64,000 nt of DNA from Chitinophagales bacterium. GTDB taxonomy: Bacteria > Bacteroidota > Bacteroidia > Chitinophagales > BACL12. How positions within the stretch are numbered: position 1 is the first letter of the stretch; every line of letters starts with the position of its first letter. The notes beneath the pieces are model-generated. The model searched no databases. It had not been told where the DNA came from and saw only the letters and a program-made list of their open reading frames with translations. The stretch spans positions 310,001 to 374,000 of the forward strand of contig JACJXO010000002.1 in NCBI GenBank assembly GCA_020636645.1, read 5' to 3'. Shown one piece after another: positions 1-9,496 of the stretch. Both the position numbers and the translations under genes were made by a program.

Positions 1-623
1 CAGTACAGTCCAAGCTTTTCAATCATTTCATAATGACCGCGACGGTGAAACGCACCAAAGAATGTCATCAGGAAAGCCCAGGAGTTCAACATAACGCCCA
101 CGCTAACATGAAATCCATGGAATCCGGTGATGAGAAAGAACAATCCACCGAAAGCTGATGCTCCGAAAGGATTACTTTTCTGGGTCATTCCTTCATGGAT
201 CAGGTGAGACCACTCAAAAGCCTGACTTCCTACGAATATCAGACCCCCTATTATGGTCAGACCCAGCCAGAACAAAACGCCTTTTCGGTTCATAGCATGT
301 CCCTCCTGTACCGCACGTACCATAGTAACGGAACTAAAGATCAGGGTGAATGTCATGAATGTGACGAATACCAGCGGATAATGCCCATGCAGAAAAGGTA
401 CTGCATTGAAAACATGGTTAGGGTCAGGCCAGCTGAGCGGGTTCGCTTCATCATGCGCCGGCTGACTCAGGCGAATAGCGCCATATGAAATCAGCAAACC
501 GGCAAATGAAAATGTGTCAGAGATGAGGAAATACCACATCATGATCTTGCCATAGCTCACCTTGAAGGGAGAATCGCCTCCGCTCCAAAGTTCCCGTGCA
601 TTGCTTTGTACTGTTGCTTCCAA
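1..623 (-). CDS. ctaE: Cytochrome c oxidase subunit III, second paralogue (3' part missing)
   Basis: This is a membrane subunit of the haem-copper oxidase; it carries no redox centre and stabilises subunit I. The reading frame runs off the left edge, so about 207 codons are visible. After a short N-terminus it reads WSGGDSPFKVSYGKIMMWYF, the usual opening of the short CyoC/CtaE form, and near the edge it has GFHGFHVSVGV, the family's helix motif. No ATG is available: a TAG lies in frame just upstream, so TTG at 623 is the best start and agrees with the family N-terminus. It starts 11 bases after the neighbouring subunit III gene, so the operon carries two subunit III paralogues in tandem. The family is certain; the exact start is not. 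Confidence 0.9.
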   Translation of the reverse strand, partial: MEATVQSNARELWSGGDSPFKVSYGKIMMWYFLISDTFSFAGLLISYGAIRLSQPAHDEANPLSWPDPNHVFNAVPFLHGHYPLVFVTFMTFTLIFSSVTMVRAVQEGHAMNRKGVLFWLGLTIIGGLIFVGSQAFEWSHLIHEGMTQKSNPFGASAFGGLFFLITGFHGFHVSVGVMLNSWAFLMTFFGAFHRRGHYEMIEKLGLY

Positions 624-634
624 AGGTTTCGTGT

Positions 635-1231
635 TTAGCTATATTGTAAAAAGAAGAAAAGATACAACCATAATACATCCACAAAATGCCAGTAGGTGGC
701 CATCAGCTCCAGACCTATCTGCTTATAAGGATGAATATTCTCCACCAGCGTATCAACCGGATTCCTGAATCGGGTGAACGCAAATACAGAGAAAACCAGC
801 AGTCCGATCACACCACCGGCCACATGCAGGAAATGGGCTCCTGATATAACATACAGGAATGACCCCGCTACATTGCCATTCAGCTTTATGCCATTGTCAT
901 ATAATTCCTGCCAGCCCATGATCTGCATAGCCAGAAAAGAAGTTCCTGCAACCAGCGTTAGCAGCATGAACAACCGGTGCAAACTCACCTGATTTCTTCT
1001 GAAAGTTACCAGTGACAGGTGCATGAATACACTGCTTAGCAGAATGGTGATGGTGCTGAAAGTGAACATTTGAGGGAAAGGCACGTCCACCCAATACCGG
1101 AAGTCTGCTTTTTTGACCACATAAGCACTGGTAAATGCGGCAAACATCATGATCATAGCCACGATGGCCAGCCACATATTGAACTTATATGGATGAATGA
1201 TAAACCGCTTATGACTGATGCTCTGACTCAT
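635..1231 (-). CDS. ctaE: Cytochrome c oxidase subunit III (heme-copper oxidase subunit III)
   Basis: A 198-residue inner-membrane protein with about five hydrophobic helices, the length of the short CyoC-like form rather than the roughly 270-residue seven-helix form. Recognisable signatures are SGAHFLHVAGGVIGL and the C-terminal YWHFVDVLWLYLFF, which is the family's closing motif. The gene follows ctaB by three bases and precedes a second subunit III gene by 11 bases, so it is cotranscribed with the oxidase. The two copies differ clearly in sequence and look like functional paralogues rather than a recent duplication. Which one occupies the classical subunit III position cannot be told from sequence alone. 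Confidence 0.95.
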   Translation of the reverse strand: MSQSISHKRFIIHPYKFNMWLAIVAMIMMFAAFTSAYVVKKADFRYWVDVPFPQMFTFSTITILLSSVFMHLSLVTFRRNQVSLHRLFMLLTLVAGTSFLAMQIMGWQELYDNGIKLNGNVAGSFLYVISGAHFLHVAGGVIGLLVFSVFAFTRFRNPVDTLVENIHPYKQIGLELMATYWHFVDVLWLYLFFFLQYS

Positions 1232-1234
1232 GTG

Positions 1235-2125
1235 TTACATTTTGTCGGCAAACAATGCGATCAATACCACCGGCAAATACAGGAATGAACCAAACATCAG
1301 TTGTCGGGCCATCTTGTCTGAACAGGTTTGCCATAGGCGTATTGCCTGCAATAGAAACAACAAACCTGCTGCAAGGGTGATGATCAGTGAAACAATACCT
1401 GTATAACCCAACAGGAAAGGCAGGGTACTCACCCCGATCAGTAAGACTGTATATAGTACCACCTGAACGGCCGAACGCTTGTCGCGGCCGGTGGATGCAG
1501 GCAATAAATATAAGTCAGCTTTGGCGTAGTCTTCAAACGCCACCCATGCGATGCTCCAGAAATGCGGAAACTGCCACATGAACTGGATGGTAAACAAAAG
1601 AACCGCCATAGTGCCGATCTCTCCGGTTGCAGCCGCCCATCCGATAAGCGGTGGCATGGCTCCCGGAAAAGCGCCAACCCATACGGCAATGGGACTGACC
1701 TTCTTCAATGGTGTGTAGATAAACGAATAGGTGAGCAAAGAGATCGCACCAAGAAGCGCAGCAAGTGGTGAAAAGAAGATCCACATCAGCAGTATTCCGA
1801 TAACGCCCATGAATCCGGATGCCAGAATTGCTTCTCCCGCCTGCATTCTGCCGGCAGGCAATGGTCTCACAGCGGTTCTGCTCATCAGTTTATCGCTGTT
1901 GGTTTCCAGGATCTCATTCAGGGCATTGGAGGCTCCTGTGATAAGAAATCCGGCAAGTAAAAACAACGAGAAGTAAGCGATATCTCCGCCTGCAAACATA
2001 TACCCGATGCCTGCAGAAAATACCACAGTGAAGCTTAGCCTGAACTTGACCAACAGCACATAGTCTGCCAGCCGGGCTTTTAGCCGCATCCAACGGGAAT
2101 CTGTTATGGCAGAAGTTCTGCTCAT
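1235..2125 (-). CDS. ctaB: Protoheme IX farnesyltransferase (heme O synthase)
   Basis: A polytopic UbiA-family prenyltransferase of 296 residues that adds a farnesyl group to haem b, giving haem O, the precursor of haem A. The first allylic-diphosphate-binding motif is visible as NALNEILETNSD, followed by MSRTAVRPLP, the CyoE/CtaB hallmark. It sits between subunit I and the subunit III genes with one- and three-base gaps, so cofactor synthesis is coupled to oxidase synthesis. No haem A synthase (ctaA) lies inside the window; it could be elsewhere in the genome. Function assigned with high confidence. Confidence 0.96.
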   Translation of the reverse strand: MSRTSAITDSRWMRLKARLADYVLLVKFRLSFTVVFSAGIGYMFAGGDIAYFSLFLLAGFLITGASNALNEILETNSDKLMSRTAVRPLPAGRMQAGEAILASGFMGVIGILLMWIFFSPLAALLGAISLLTYSFIYTPLKKVSPIAVWVGAFPGAMPPLIGWAAATGEIGTMAVLLFTIQFMWQFPHFWSIAWVAFEDYAKADLYLLPASTGRDKRSAVQVVLYTVLLIGVSTLPFLLGYTGIVSLIITLAAGLLFLLQAIRLWQTCSDKMARQLMFGSFLYLPVVLIALFADKM

Positions 2126-2126
2126 C

Positions 2127-4004
2127 TTATGACTGATGATCGTCGTTTTCGTGTGCGATCACATCGCTGTCCATTTCATCGCCATGTTCGCCATGCTCGA
2201 TCTCATACTGAGACAACGGTTCTGTTTGAGGTATGAAATCACGCCCATGCTTGCTGTAATCATATGCCCAGCGGTGCACTTCAGGAATATCGCCAGGCCA
2301 GTTACCGTGACCCGGGCGGATCGGTGTGGTCCATTCCAGAGTAGTGGCATGATAAGGATTCTGTTCTTTCAGTTTCCTTCCGTACCAGATGCTGTAGAAG
2401 AAGTTAAACACGAAGATCAGCTGGAAGGCAAAAGATGCCATTGCAGCAATGGTAATGAACTCATTCAGTTGTGCAAACATGCCGAATGTATCAAAACCTG
2501 CATGGGTCGGATAACGACGTGGCAGCATATATTCCCAGTGCATGGGGAAGAAGATCAGGTAGGCGCATACGATGGTACCCCAGAAGTGTATGTAACTAAG
2601 GGTATTATTCATATGGCGACCAAACATTTTAGGGAACCAGTGATAGATTCCGGCAAACATTCCAAAGAATGCAGCCACACCCATTACCAGGTGGAAGTGT
2701 GCTACCACGAAATAGGTATCATGCAACTCCACATCAATGGAAGAGTTACCCAGAAAGATACCTGTTACACCACCTGAAATGAACAGGGAAACAAATCCGA
2801 TAGCGAACATCATCGGAGGTGTCAGTTTGATATTACCACGCCATAATGTGGTTAGCCAGTTGAATACCTTGACTGCCGATGGTACAGCAATGATCAATGT
2901 AAAGATCACGAAGATGGACCCGATGAACGGATTCATACCGGTCATGAACATATGGTGCGCCCAGACGATGAATGACAGTACTGCAATAGCCAGCAGTGAA
3001 TAGATCATCGCAGTATATCCGAAAATGGGTTTGCGTGAATGCACGGATAGTACCTCTGAAGCGATACCCATGGCAGGCAGGATAATGATATACACTTCCG
3101 GGTGACCCAGGAACCAGAACAAGTGCTGGTAGAGGATCGGGCTGCCACCGGCGTTCGCCAGTGCTTCACCGCCGATGTAGATCTGATCCAGATAGAAACT
3201 GGTACCCAGATTTCTGTCAAACAACAGGAGCACACCTGCAGACAGCAGTACCGGGAATGACAACAGACCGATCACTGCAGTCAGGAAAAAGGCCCAGATG
3301 GGCAGTGGCAATCTGAACATCTTCATACCACGGGTACGCAGGTTGATCACTGTAGTGATATAGTTCAAACCACCCAGCAGCACGGATACAATGAACAGAA
3401 CAATACTCACCAGCCAGTAATCGACCCCGGCAACAGAACCCGAGGCTGCTGCTGGCAGGGCATTTAGTGGCGGATAGGCGGTCCATCCTCCGGAAGCAGG
3501 TCCTGTGGCCAGGAAGAAAGAAACGGCCATGACCACACTGGACAGGAAGAAGAACCAGTAAGACAACATATTGATAAACCCGGATGCCATGTCCCTGGCA
3601 CCGATCATCAAAGGAATGAGATAATTGGAGAATGTACCACTCAGACCTGCGGTCAGTACAAAGAATACCAGGATGGTACCATGCATGGTAATGAGCGCAT
3701 TATAGAATTCAGGAGCAATATGTCCTTCCGGAGTGATCCACTTTCCCAGCAGCGGCTTCATCCAACTCAGGTCAGCATCCGGATAACCAAGCTGTATCCT
3801 GAACAACACAGAAAGTCCTCCACCCACAATTGCCCAAATGATACCTGTTACCAGGAACTGCTTGGCAATTGTTTTGTGGTCTGTTGAAAAAATGTACTTG
3901 GAAATAAAACTCTGATGATGATCATGATGACCATGGTCGTGGTCATGGTCATGATCGGTCACGTGCGTTTCCAGGTGCTCCTTGATCGTCGTTTCTTGGG
4001 ACAT
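2127..4004 (-). CDS. ctaD: Cytochrome c oxidase subunit I (aa3-type)
   Basis: The catalytic subunit of the terminal oxidase, 625 residues. It binds low-spin haem a and the haem a3-CuB centre that reduces oxygen. Visible ligands: His108 (low-spin haem), His301 and Tyr305 in the HPEVY motif (cross-linked CuB ligand and tyrosine), His350-His351 in WAHHMF, and His436/His438 in YFVVAHFHLV. The N-terminus carries an unusual run of alternating His and Asp at residues 17-30, and the C-terminus is again rich in His, Asp and Glu; these acidic-His tails could bind metal, which is inference. It lies 20 bases after ctaC and one base before ctaB. Confidence 0.98.
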   Translation of the reverse strand: MSQETTIKEHLETHVTDHDHDHDHGHHDHHQSFISKYIFSTDHKTIAKQFLVTGIIWAIVGGGLSVLFRIQLGYPDADLSWMKPLLGKWITPEGHIAPEFYNALITMHGTILVFFVLTAGLSGTFSNYLIPLMIGARDMASGFINMLSYWFFFLSSVVMAVSFFLATGPASGGWTAYPPLNALPAAASGSVAGVDYWLVSIVLFIVSVLLGGLNYITTVINLRTRGMKMFRLPLPIWAFFLTAVIGLLSFPVLLSAGVLLLFDRNLGTSFYLDQIYIGGEALANAGGSPILYQHLFWFLGHPEVYIIILPAMGIASEVLSVHSRKPIFGYTAMIYSLLAIAVLSFIVWAHHMFMTGMNPFIGSIFVIFTLIIAVPSAVKVFNWLTTLWRGNIKLTPPMMFAIGFVSLFISGGVTGIFLGNSSIDVELHDTYFVVAHFHLVMGVAAFFGMFAGIYHWFPKMFGRHMNNTLSYIHFWGTIVCAYLIFFPMHWEYMLPRRYPTHAGFDTFGMFAQLNEFITIAAMASFAFQLIFVFNFFYSIWYGRKLKEQNPYHATTLEWTTPIRPGHGNWPGDIPEVHRWAYDYSKHGRDFIPQTEPLSQYEIEHGEHGDEMDSDVIAHENDDHQS

Positions 4005-4024
4005 ATCGAACAGTGTTTAAAATA

Positions 4025-5440
4025 TTATTGAGCAGCAATTACAGTTGCGGTAGTATCAGTGGCAGCAGGTGCTTCCGGTTCAGCTGTTTTCAACACCGGC
4101 GCTGCTTTACTGAAACCGGAAATCTTCAGACTGGAAGCAATTCCATTCCAATATGGAATTTGTGATTCAGCCCATGTATTATATTCATCTTCACTTTCCA
4201 CTACCATGGTGTACTTCATGGCTGAGTGACCTAATCCGCAAAGTTCAGCACAAGCCACTTCATACTTAAAGCTCATCCATACAGGATCCGTATCTCCTTC
4301 TCTAACCCGTTGCCAGGCCGGATTTTGACTCAGGATCTGTTTCATTTCTTCGGTAGTGATGGTAGGTGTGAACTTGAATGAAGTAGGCATACCGGGAACA
4401 GCATCCATCTTAACCTTCATATGCGGCACATAGAAATTGTGCAGTACATCCATAGCTGTGATCTTGGCGATAGCCTCATGGTTGACCGGCAGGTGCAGTT
4501 CAGACGGGAGAAAATCATCGTATCCCCAGGTCAGTGCTTCTGCATTGGCCATATAGTAGTCTTCGGTGTACTTCTTAGTGATGCGGTCTAAGGTCTGGTT
4601 TCTGCGCAGAATATGATCATCTATCTCATCCATTTCATCTTCCAGTGCATCCAGTTCTTCCTGCAACTGATCTTTCATATATCTGTTGGGGCGTTTGGCG
4701 ATCTTGTCTTCCAAAGCCGCAATAAGACCGGGTAACTCAGACTTGCGGTTTTCAAGAGCAGCGATCTCTCCTTCCACACCCAGTTCAGCATTACCTTTCA
4801 GAGTATTGATACGGTGTTCCACGTACTCGCGGGTTACAATACCCAGCGGGTTTTCTGCACAGATCAGACTATAATCACGAGGACCCAGTTTACCGTCGGC
4901 ACCCGGATAGCGACTGGTCCAGAAAAACTGCTGACCGGTCATTTCAAAGATCACGGCATCTTCTTCAGGCGGACCCATGATGCGGGTCCATGCCTGCAAT
5001 CCGAAAACCACCAGACCAGTCAATACTATAGTAGGTACAACGGTCCAGAAAAATTCCAGTTTGTTGCTATGTGCAAAGTGTACTGCTTCGCGGCCTTTTT
5101 TGTATCTGTACATCAGCACGAAGGTGAAAAGCAGCACATTACACAGCACAAATACGATGCTGGTAACCACAAGAGTAGCAATGAACATGTTCTCAATGAG
5201 TTCGCCGTGTTCTGAGGCTACATCTACATTTGTTGGTGCAAAGTGCCGGAAGCTCCAGAAGAACCCGATAACGCCCAAAGCCATGAAGATGAACAAAGCA
5301 ATTGCCTGCATCCTTGAGGTCTGCTCCAGCTGGCTGTCATCATCACCACGCAACTGGCTTACCAGATCCAGTGTGCGGGTAACCTGAAACAGTACGATCA
5401 GGACGAGCAATACAGCTATGAATATCAACCAACCAGTCAT
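4025..5440 (-). CDS. ctaC: Cytochrome c oxidase subunit II with coiled-coil insertion
   Basis: This subunit accepts electrons from cytochrome c through the binuclear CuA site. It has 471 residues: a Bacteroidota-type N-terminal extension with a helix at 1-18, further helices near 46-62 and 85-110, a helix near 134-150, then the periplasmic cupredoxin domain. CuA ligands are visible: His334 in DVLHNF, and Cys397, Glu399, Cys401, His405 and Met408 in CAELCGLGHSAM. Between the two halves of the cupredoxin domain, residues about 201-293 form a strongly charged heptad-rich segment (leucines spaced among Glu/Lys) that is not part of the normal domain and predicts a coiled coil. A low-complexity Ala/Thr/Pro tail follows residue 450. 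It begins 17 bases after actF. Confidence 0.97.
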   Translation of the reverse strand: MTGWLIFIAVLLVLIVLFQVTRTLDLVSQLRGDDDSQLEQTSRMQAIALFIFMALGVIGFFWSFRHFAPTNVDVASEHGELIENMFIATLVVTSIVFVLCNVLLFTFVLMYRYKKGREAVHFAHSNKLEFFWTVVPTIVLTGLVVFGLQAWTRIMGPPEEDAVIFEMTGQQFFWTSRYPGADGKLGPRDYSLICAENPLGIVTREYVEHRINTLKGNAELGVEGEIAALENRKSELPGLIAALEDKIAKRPNRYMKDQLQEELDALEDEMDEIDDHILRRNQTLDRITKKYTEDYYMANAEALTWGYDDFLPSELHLPVNHEAIAKITAMDVLHNFYVPHMKVKMDAVPGMPTSFKFTPTITTEEMKQILSQNPAWQRVREGDTDPVWMSFKYEVACAELCGLGHSAMKYTMVVESEDEYNTWAESQIPYWNGIASSLKISGFSKAAPVLKTAEPEAPAATDTTATVIAAQ

Positions 5441-5457
5441 TGTTGTTGCTTATTTAA

Positions 5458-6831
5458 TTATATATGGTGTTCAATACTTTCTTGGATAAACGGATTGTGT
5501 TGAGGCACAAGTGACACTTTTGACAATGCCCGGAAAGTAGAATACAGGAATACACCTGCAAATGCCAGGGCCATACCGATCTCAAAGTAGCCAATTGGAG
5601 CAGCGCCATGAACGGTAGATGGAATGATCATCAGGTAGAAATCTACCCAATGGAACACGATCAGCAATGATGCTACTACGGTCAACACAGTAAAGTTTCT
5701 TTTGGCATCTCTTCTCATCAGAACAAGGAAAGGCACCAGGAAGTTGACTGCCAGGTTCGCTCCGAACAGAAAATTATATTCCCTTTTCCTTTCCAGAAAC
5801 CACGCTGTTTCTTCAGGAATATTGCCATACCAGATCAGCATGAATTGTGAGAACCACAGATAGGTCCAGAATACACTAAATCCGAAGATGTACTTACCCA
5901 GATCATGGAGGTGATTCTCATTGGTTTGCGGCATGTAACCATTTCTCTTCAGATAAATGATCAGCAATATTACCACAGACAAAGAAGCCACCCACAAGGA
6001 GATGAAGTTATACCAGCCAAACAGGGTGGAATACCAGTGTGGATCAAGCGACATCACCCAGTCCCAGGCCATCATAGAACTGGAAACTGCCCATACAACC
6101 AGGAAAACTGCAGCCCAGGTACGAGTCTTTTGAAACCACATTTTCTCTCCTGTTTCTTCTTCTTTTATGGAGAACCTGCGCAACTGATACCCAATGAAGA
6201 CCCACAATACCAGATAAATAATCGTCCGGGTCATAAAGAATGCATCGTTCAGATAGGCTGACTTTCCATCCAGTATCTCATCATAATATGGATTATCTAT
6301 CATACCTGATTCTCCGCCTTCAGAACCGGCGCTGGCCAGAACCACTGTTCCATTACTGAGCATGGAGTGTTCTTCACCGTGGTGTTCGCCAGATTCGTGG
6401 TCACCTTCCATTTCATGCCCGTGTGCATGTTCTTTTTCATAGGCCTCCAGTTCGGCCATGGTGACCTTTTCCTTGATCAGGAAGGTATCGCTCCAGTGAT
6501 AGAGGTTGTTATAATTGCCGATAGTACCGCCTGTTACAACCAGGATACAGATAGCCCCGATCCAGAGAAAGCTGGTCATGGCTTCCGGCACCCTCTTAAC
6601 CAGCGCATGCCATCCGGCAAATGCGATCTGGTGAGCCGCCAGGAAAAAAACAGCCAGGGCTGATAAGCCGGTAAAAAATACCGCATTCACCAACAGGTTC
6701 GCCCAGGTTTTCTGTGCATCTGCCTGACCGGTAAAAACACCTGTCAGCACAGCCATCATACCGATCACAAAAAGGATTATGAAGTTCCTTTTATGTGTGG
6801 AAGTGAAATCAAATTTTGTTGTACTGCTCAT
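5458..6831 (-). CDS. actF: Alternative complex III quinol-binding subunit ActF
   Basis: A 457-residue polytopic membrane protein of the alternative complex III family (quinol:cytochrome c oxidoreductase quinone-binding subunit 2), distantly related to the NrfD-like ActC. About ten hydrophobic segments are visible, for instance near 17-36, 53-70, 88-106, 206-220, 235-255 and several toward the C-terminus. Between the third and fourth helices there is a His/Glu/Gly-rich loop near 130-160 that resembles the His-rich tails of ctaD. It lies between actE and ctaC with short gaps, as expected for the ACIII-aa3 supercomplex operon of Bacteroidota. Assignment rests on gene order plus conserved segments such as WDWVMSLDPHWYSTLFGWY. 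Confidence 0.95.
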   Translation of the reverse strand: MSSTTKFDFTSTHKRNFIILFVIGMMAVLTGVFTGQADAQKTWANLLVNAVFFTGLSALAVFFLAAHQIAFAGWHALVKRVPEAMTSFLWIGAICILVVTGGTIGNYNNLYHWSDTFLIKEKVTMAELEAYEKEHAHGHEMEGDHESGEHHGEEHSMLSNGTVVLASAGSEGGESGMIDNPYYDEILDGKSAYLNDAFFMTRTIIYLVLWVFIGYQLRRFSIKEEETGEKMWFQKTRTWAAVFLVVWAVSSSMMAWDWVMSLDPHWYSTLFGWYNFISLWVASLSVVILLIIYLKRNGYMPQTNENHLHDLGKYIFGFSVFWTYLWFSQFMLIWYGNIPEETAWFLERKREYNFLFGANLAVNFLVPFLVLMRRDAKRNFTVLTVVASLLIVFHWVDFYLMIIPSTVHGAAPIGYFEIGMALAFAGVFLYSTFRALSKVSLVPQHNPFIQESIEHHI

Positions 6832-6845
6832 TGCTATCTGCTGTT

Positions 6846-7511
6846 TCAGGGATTTACATCTGTTTCGGCAACCTGTGTCTGAGCCGGCTGGTTAGAAGCA
6901 AGCCAGGCATCCTGCATAGAGTTGATATAAAGAATGATCTGCCAGCGCTCTTTCTTGGTAAGTGCATAGGCATAACTACCCATGGCATTCTTACCATATG
7001 TAATAGAGTGGAACATCTTACCATCAGGCATGTCAATGTATCCTGCATCAAAATATGATGGCGGCACTGCTCCATATTTTCCGGAAGCAACAATCACTCC
7101 TTTTCCATTTCCCTCTGTTCCATGACAAACCGCACACATATTGTTGAAGGCATGCTGACCTGCTGCAATATTCTCAGGAGTTGCCTGCAGCGGGTTTATC
7201 AGCTCAAGGCCGGCACGTTCATAGTCTTCATCTGTCTTAGCGTATTCGTAGGGAAGGCTTATAGATGCCAGAGCAGGATCCATCTGGCCTGAAATAGCAT
7301 TTCCAGGATAAGGAATGGTACCATTTACCGGAAGCATTGCACCTACACTGTCAGGCATCAGAGGATTCAAAGCGTATGGCTCATACGCTTTGGAATACAT
7401 CATATCCCAGGTATAACTATCGCCCGGATAATCTCCCGAGGCCTTCTTACATGCCTGCAGTCCGGTAAGAACAGCGGCGGCCATCAATATGAGAAAATAG
7501 CTTCTTTTCAT
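6846..7511 (-). CDS. actE: Alternative complex III monohaem cytochrome c lipoprotein ActE
   Basis: A 221-residue lipoprotein with a short signal peptide ending in a lipobox (VLTGLQAC, Cys21). It holds a single c-type haem motif, CAVCH, followed by GTEGNGKG, and a plausible distal methionine in the downstream FHSITYGKNAMGSY segment. In the complex it carries electrons from the iron-sulfur and multihaem subunits to the oxidase side. It lies 11 bases after actD and 14 bases before actF. The lipid anchor places it at the periplasmic face of the inner membrane, inferred from known ACIII architecture. Length and domain content match the family. Confidence 0.95.
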   Translation of the reverse strand: MKRSYFLILMAAAVLTGLQACKKASGDYPGDSYTWDMMYSKAYEPYALNPLMPDSVGAMLPVNGTIPYPGNAISGQMDPALASISLPYEYAKTDEDYERAGLELINPLQATPENIAAGQHAFNNMCAVCHGTEGNGKGVIVASGKYGAVPPSYFDAGYIDMPDGKMFHSITYGKNAMGSYAYALTKKERWQIILYINSMQDAWLASNQPAQTQVAETDVNP

Positions 7512-7522
7512 CTCTGATATTT

Positions 7523-8053
7523 TCAGTCGAGGTCTTGTTCATGAATTTCAACCGCACCATTGGCTTCCAGTGCCTTGCGAATTTCTGCTTTCCTGGCATC
7601 TGAAGTGTCTGCGTCAATTTCAAAACTCATCGCAAACATGTGGCTGGTGATCCTTTCATCCAGGATCCGATGTTTAATACCCGGAGCCAGTCTGTTCAGA
7701 TACAGATAGGTAAGCGTCATACCAACAGCAGCGAACAGCACTGTTAATTCAAATGTGATCGGGATCCAGGCCGGCAAAGAGAAGTATGGTTTGCCGCCAT
7801 AGTTGATGGGATAGTTCACCGTACTGATCCAGGTAATGAAACCCAGGGCTGTCAGTGTGCCGGTAGCACCAAACAGAAAACCTGCACTGTGCAACTTGGT
7901 CATACGAAGACCCATGGCTTCATCCAGCCCGTGTACCGGAAAAGGTGTCATCACCTCCGTGATCTTGAAGCCTTCTGCACGAACACCTTTTACAGCATCC
8001 AGCAGTACATGCTCATCATCAAACAATCCGAATAATACTTTCTTTCCTGACAT
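7523..8053 (-). CDS. actD: Alternative complex III subunit ActD (DUF3341)
   Basis: A 176-residue protein with a cytoplasmic-looking N-terminal domain (GLFDDEHVLLDAVKGVRAEG, the family's opening) and two central hydrophobic segments near 57-78 and 95-120, one of them containing the family's PAWIPITFELTVLFAA pattern. It is a small integral subunit of alternative complex III without redox cofactors. It overlaps neither neighbour and sits one base after actC and 11 bases before actE. The two-helix topology matches known ActD proteins. Confidence 0.95.
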   Translation of the reverse strand: MSGKKVLFGLFDDEHVLLDAVKGVRAEGFKITEVMTPFPVHGLDEAMGLRMTKLHSAGFLFGATGTLTALGFITWISTVNYPINYGGKPYFSLPAWIPITFELTVLFAAVGMTLTYLYLNRLAPGIKHRILDERITSHMFAMSFEIDADTSDARKAEIRKALEANGAVEIHEQDLD

Positions 8054-8054
8054 G

Positions 8055-9488
<1,434 letters not shown>

Positions 9489-9496
9489 CTCTTTGC

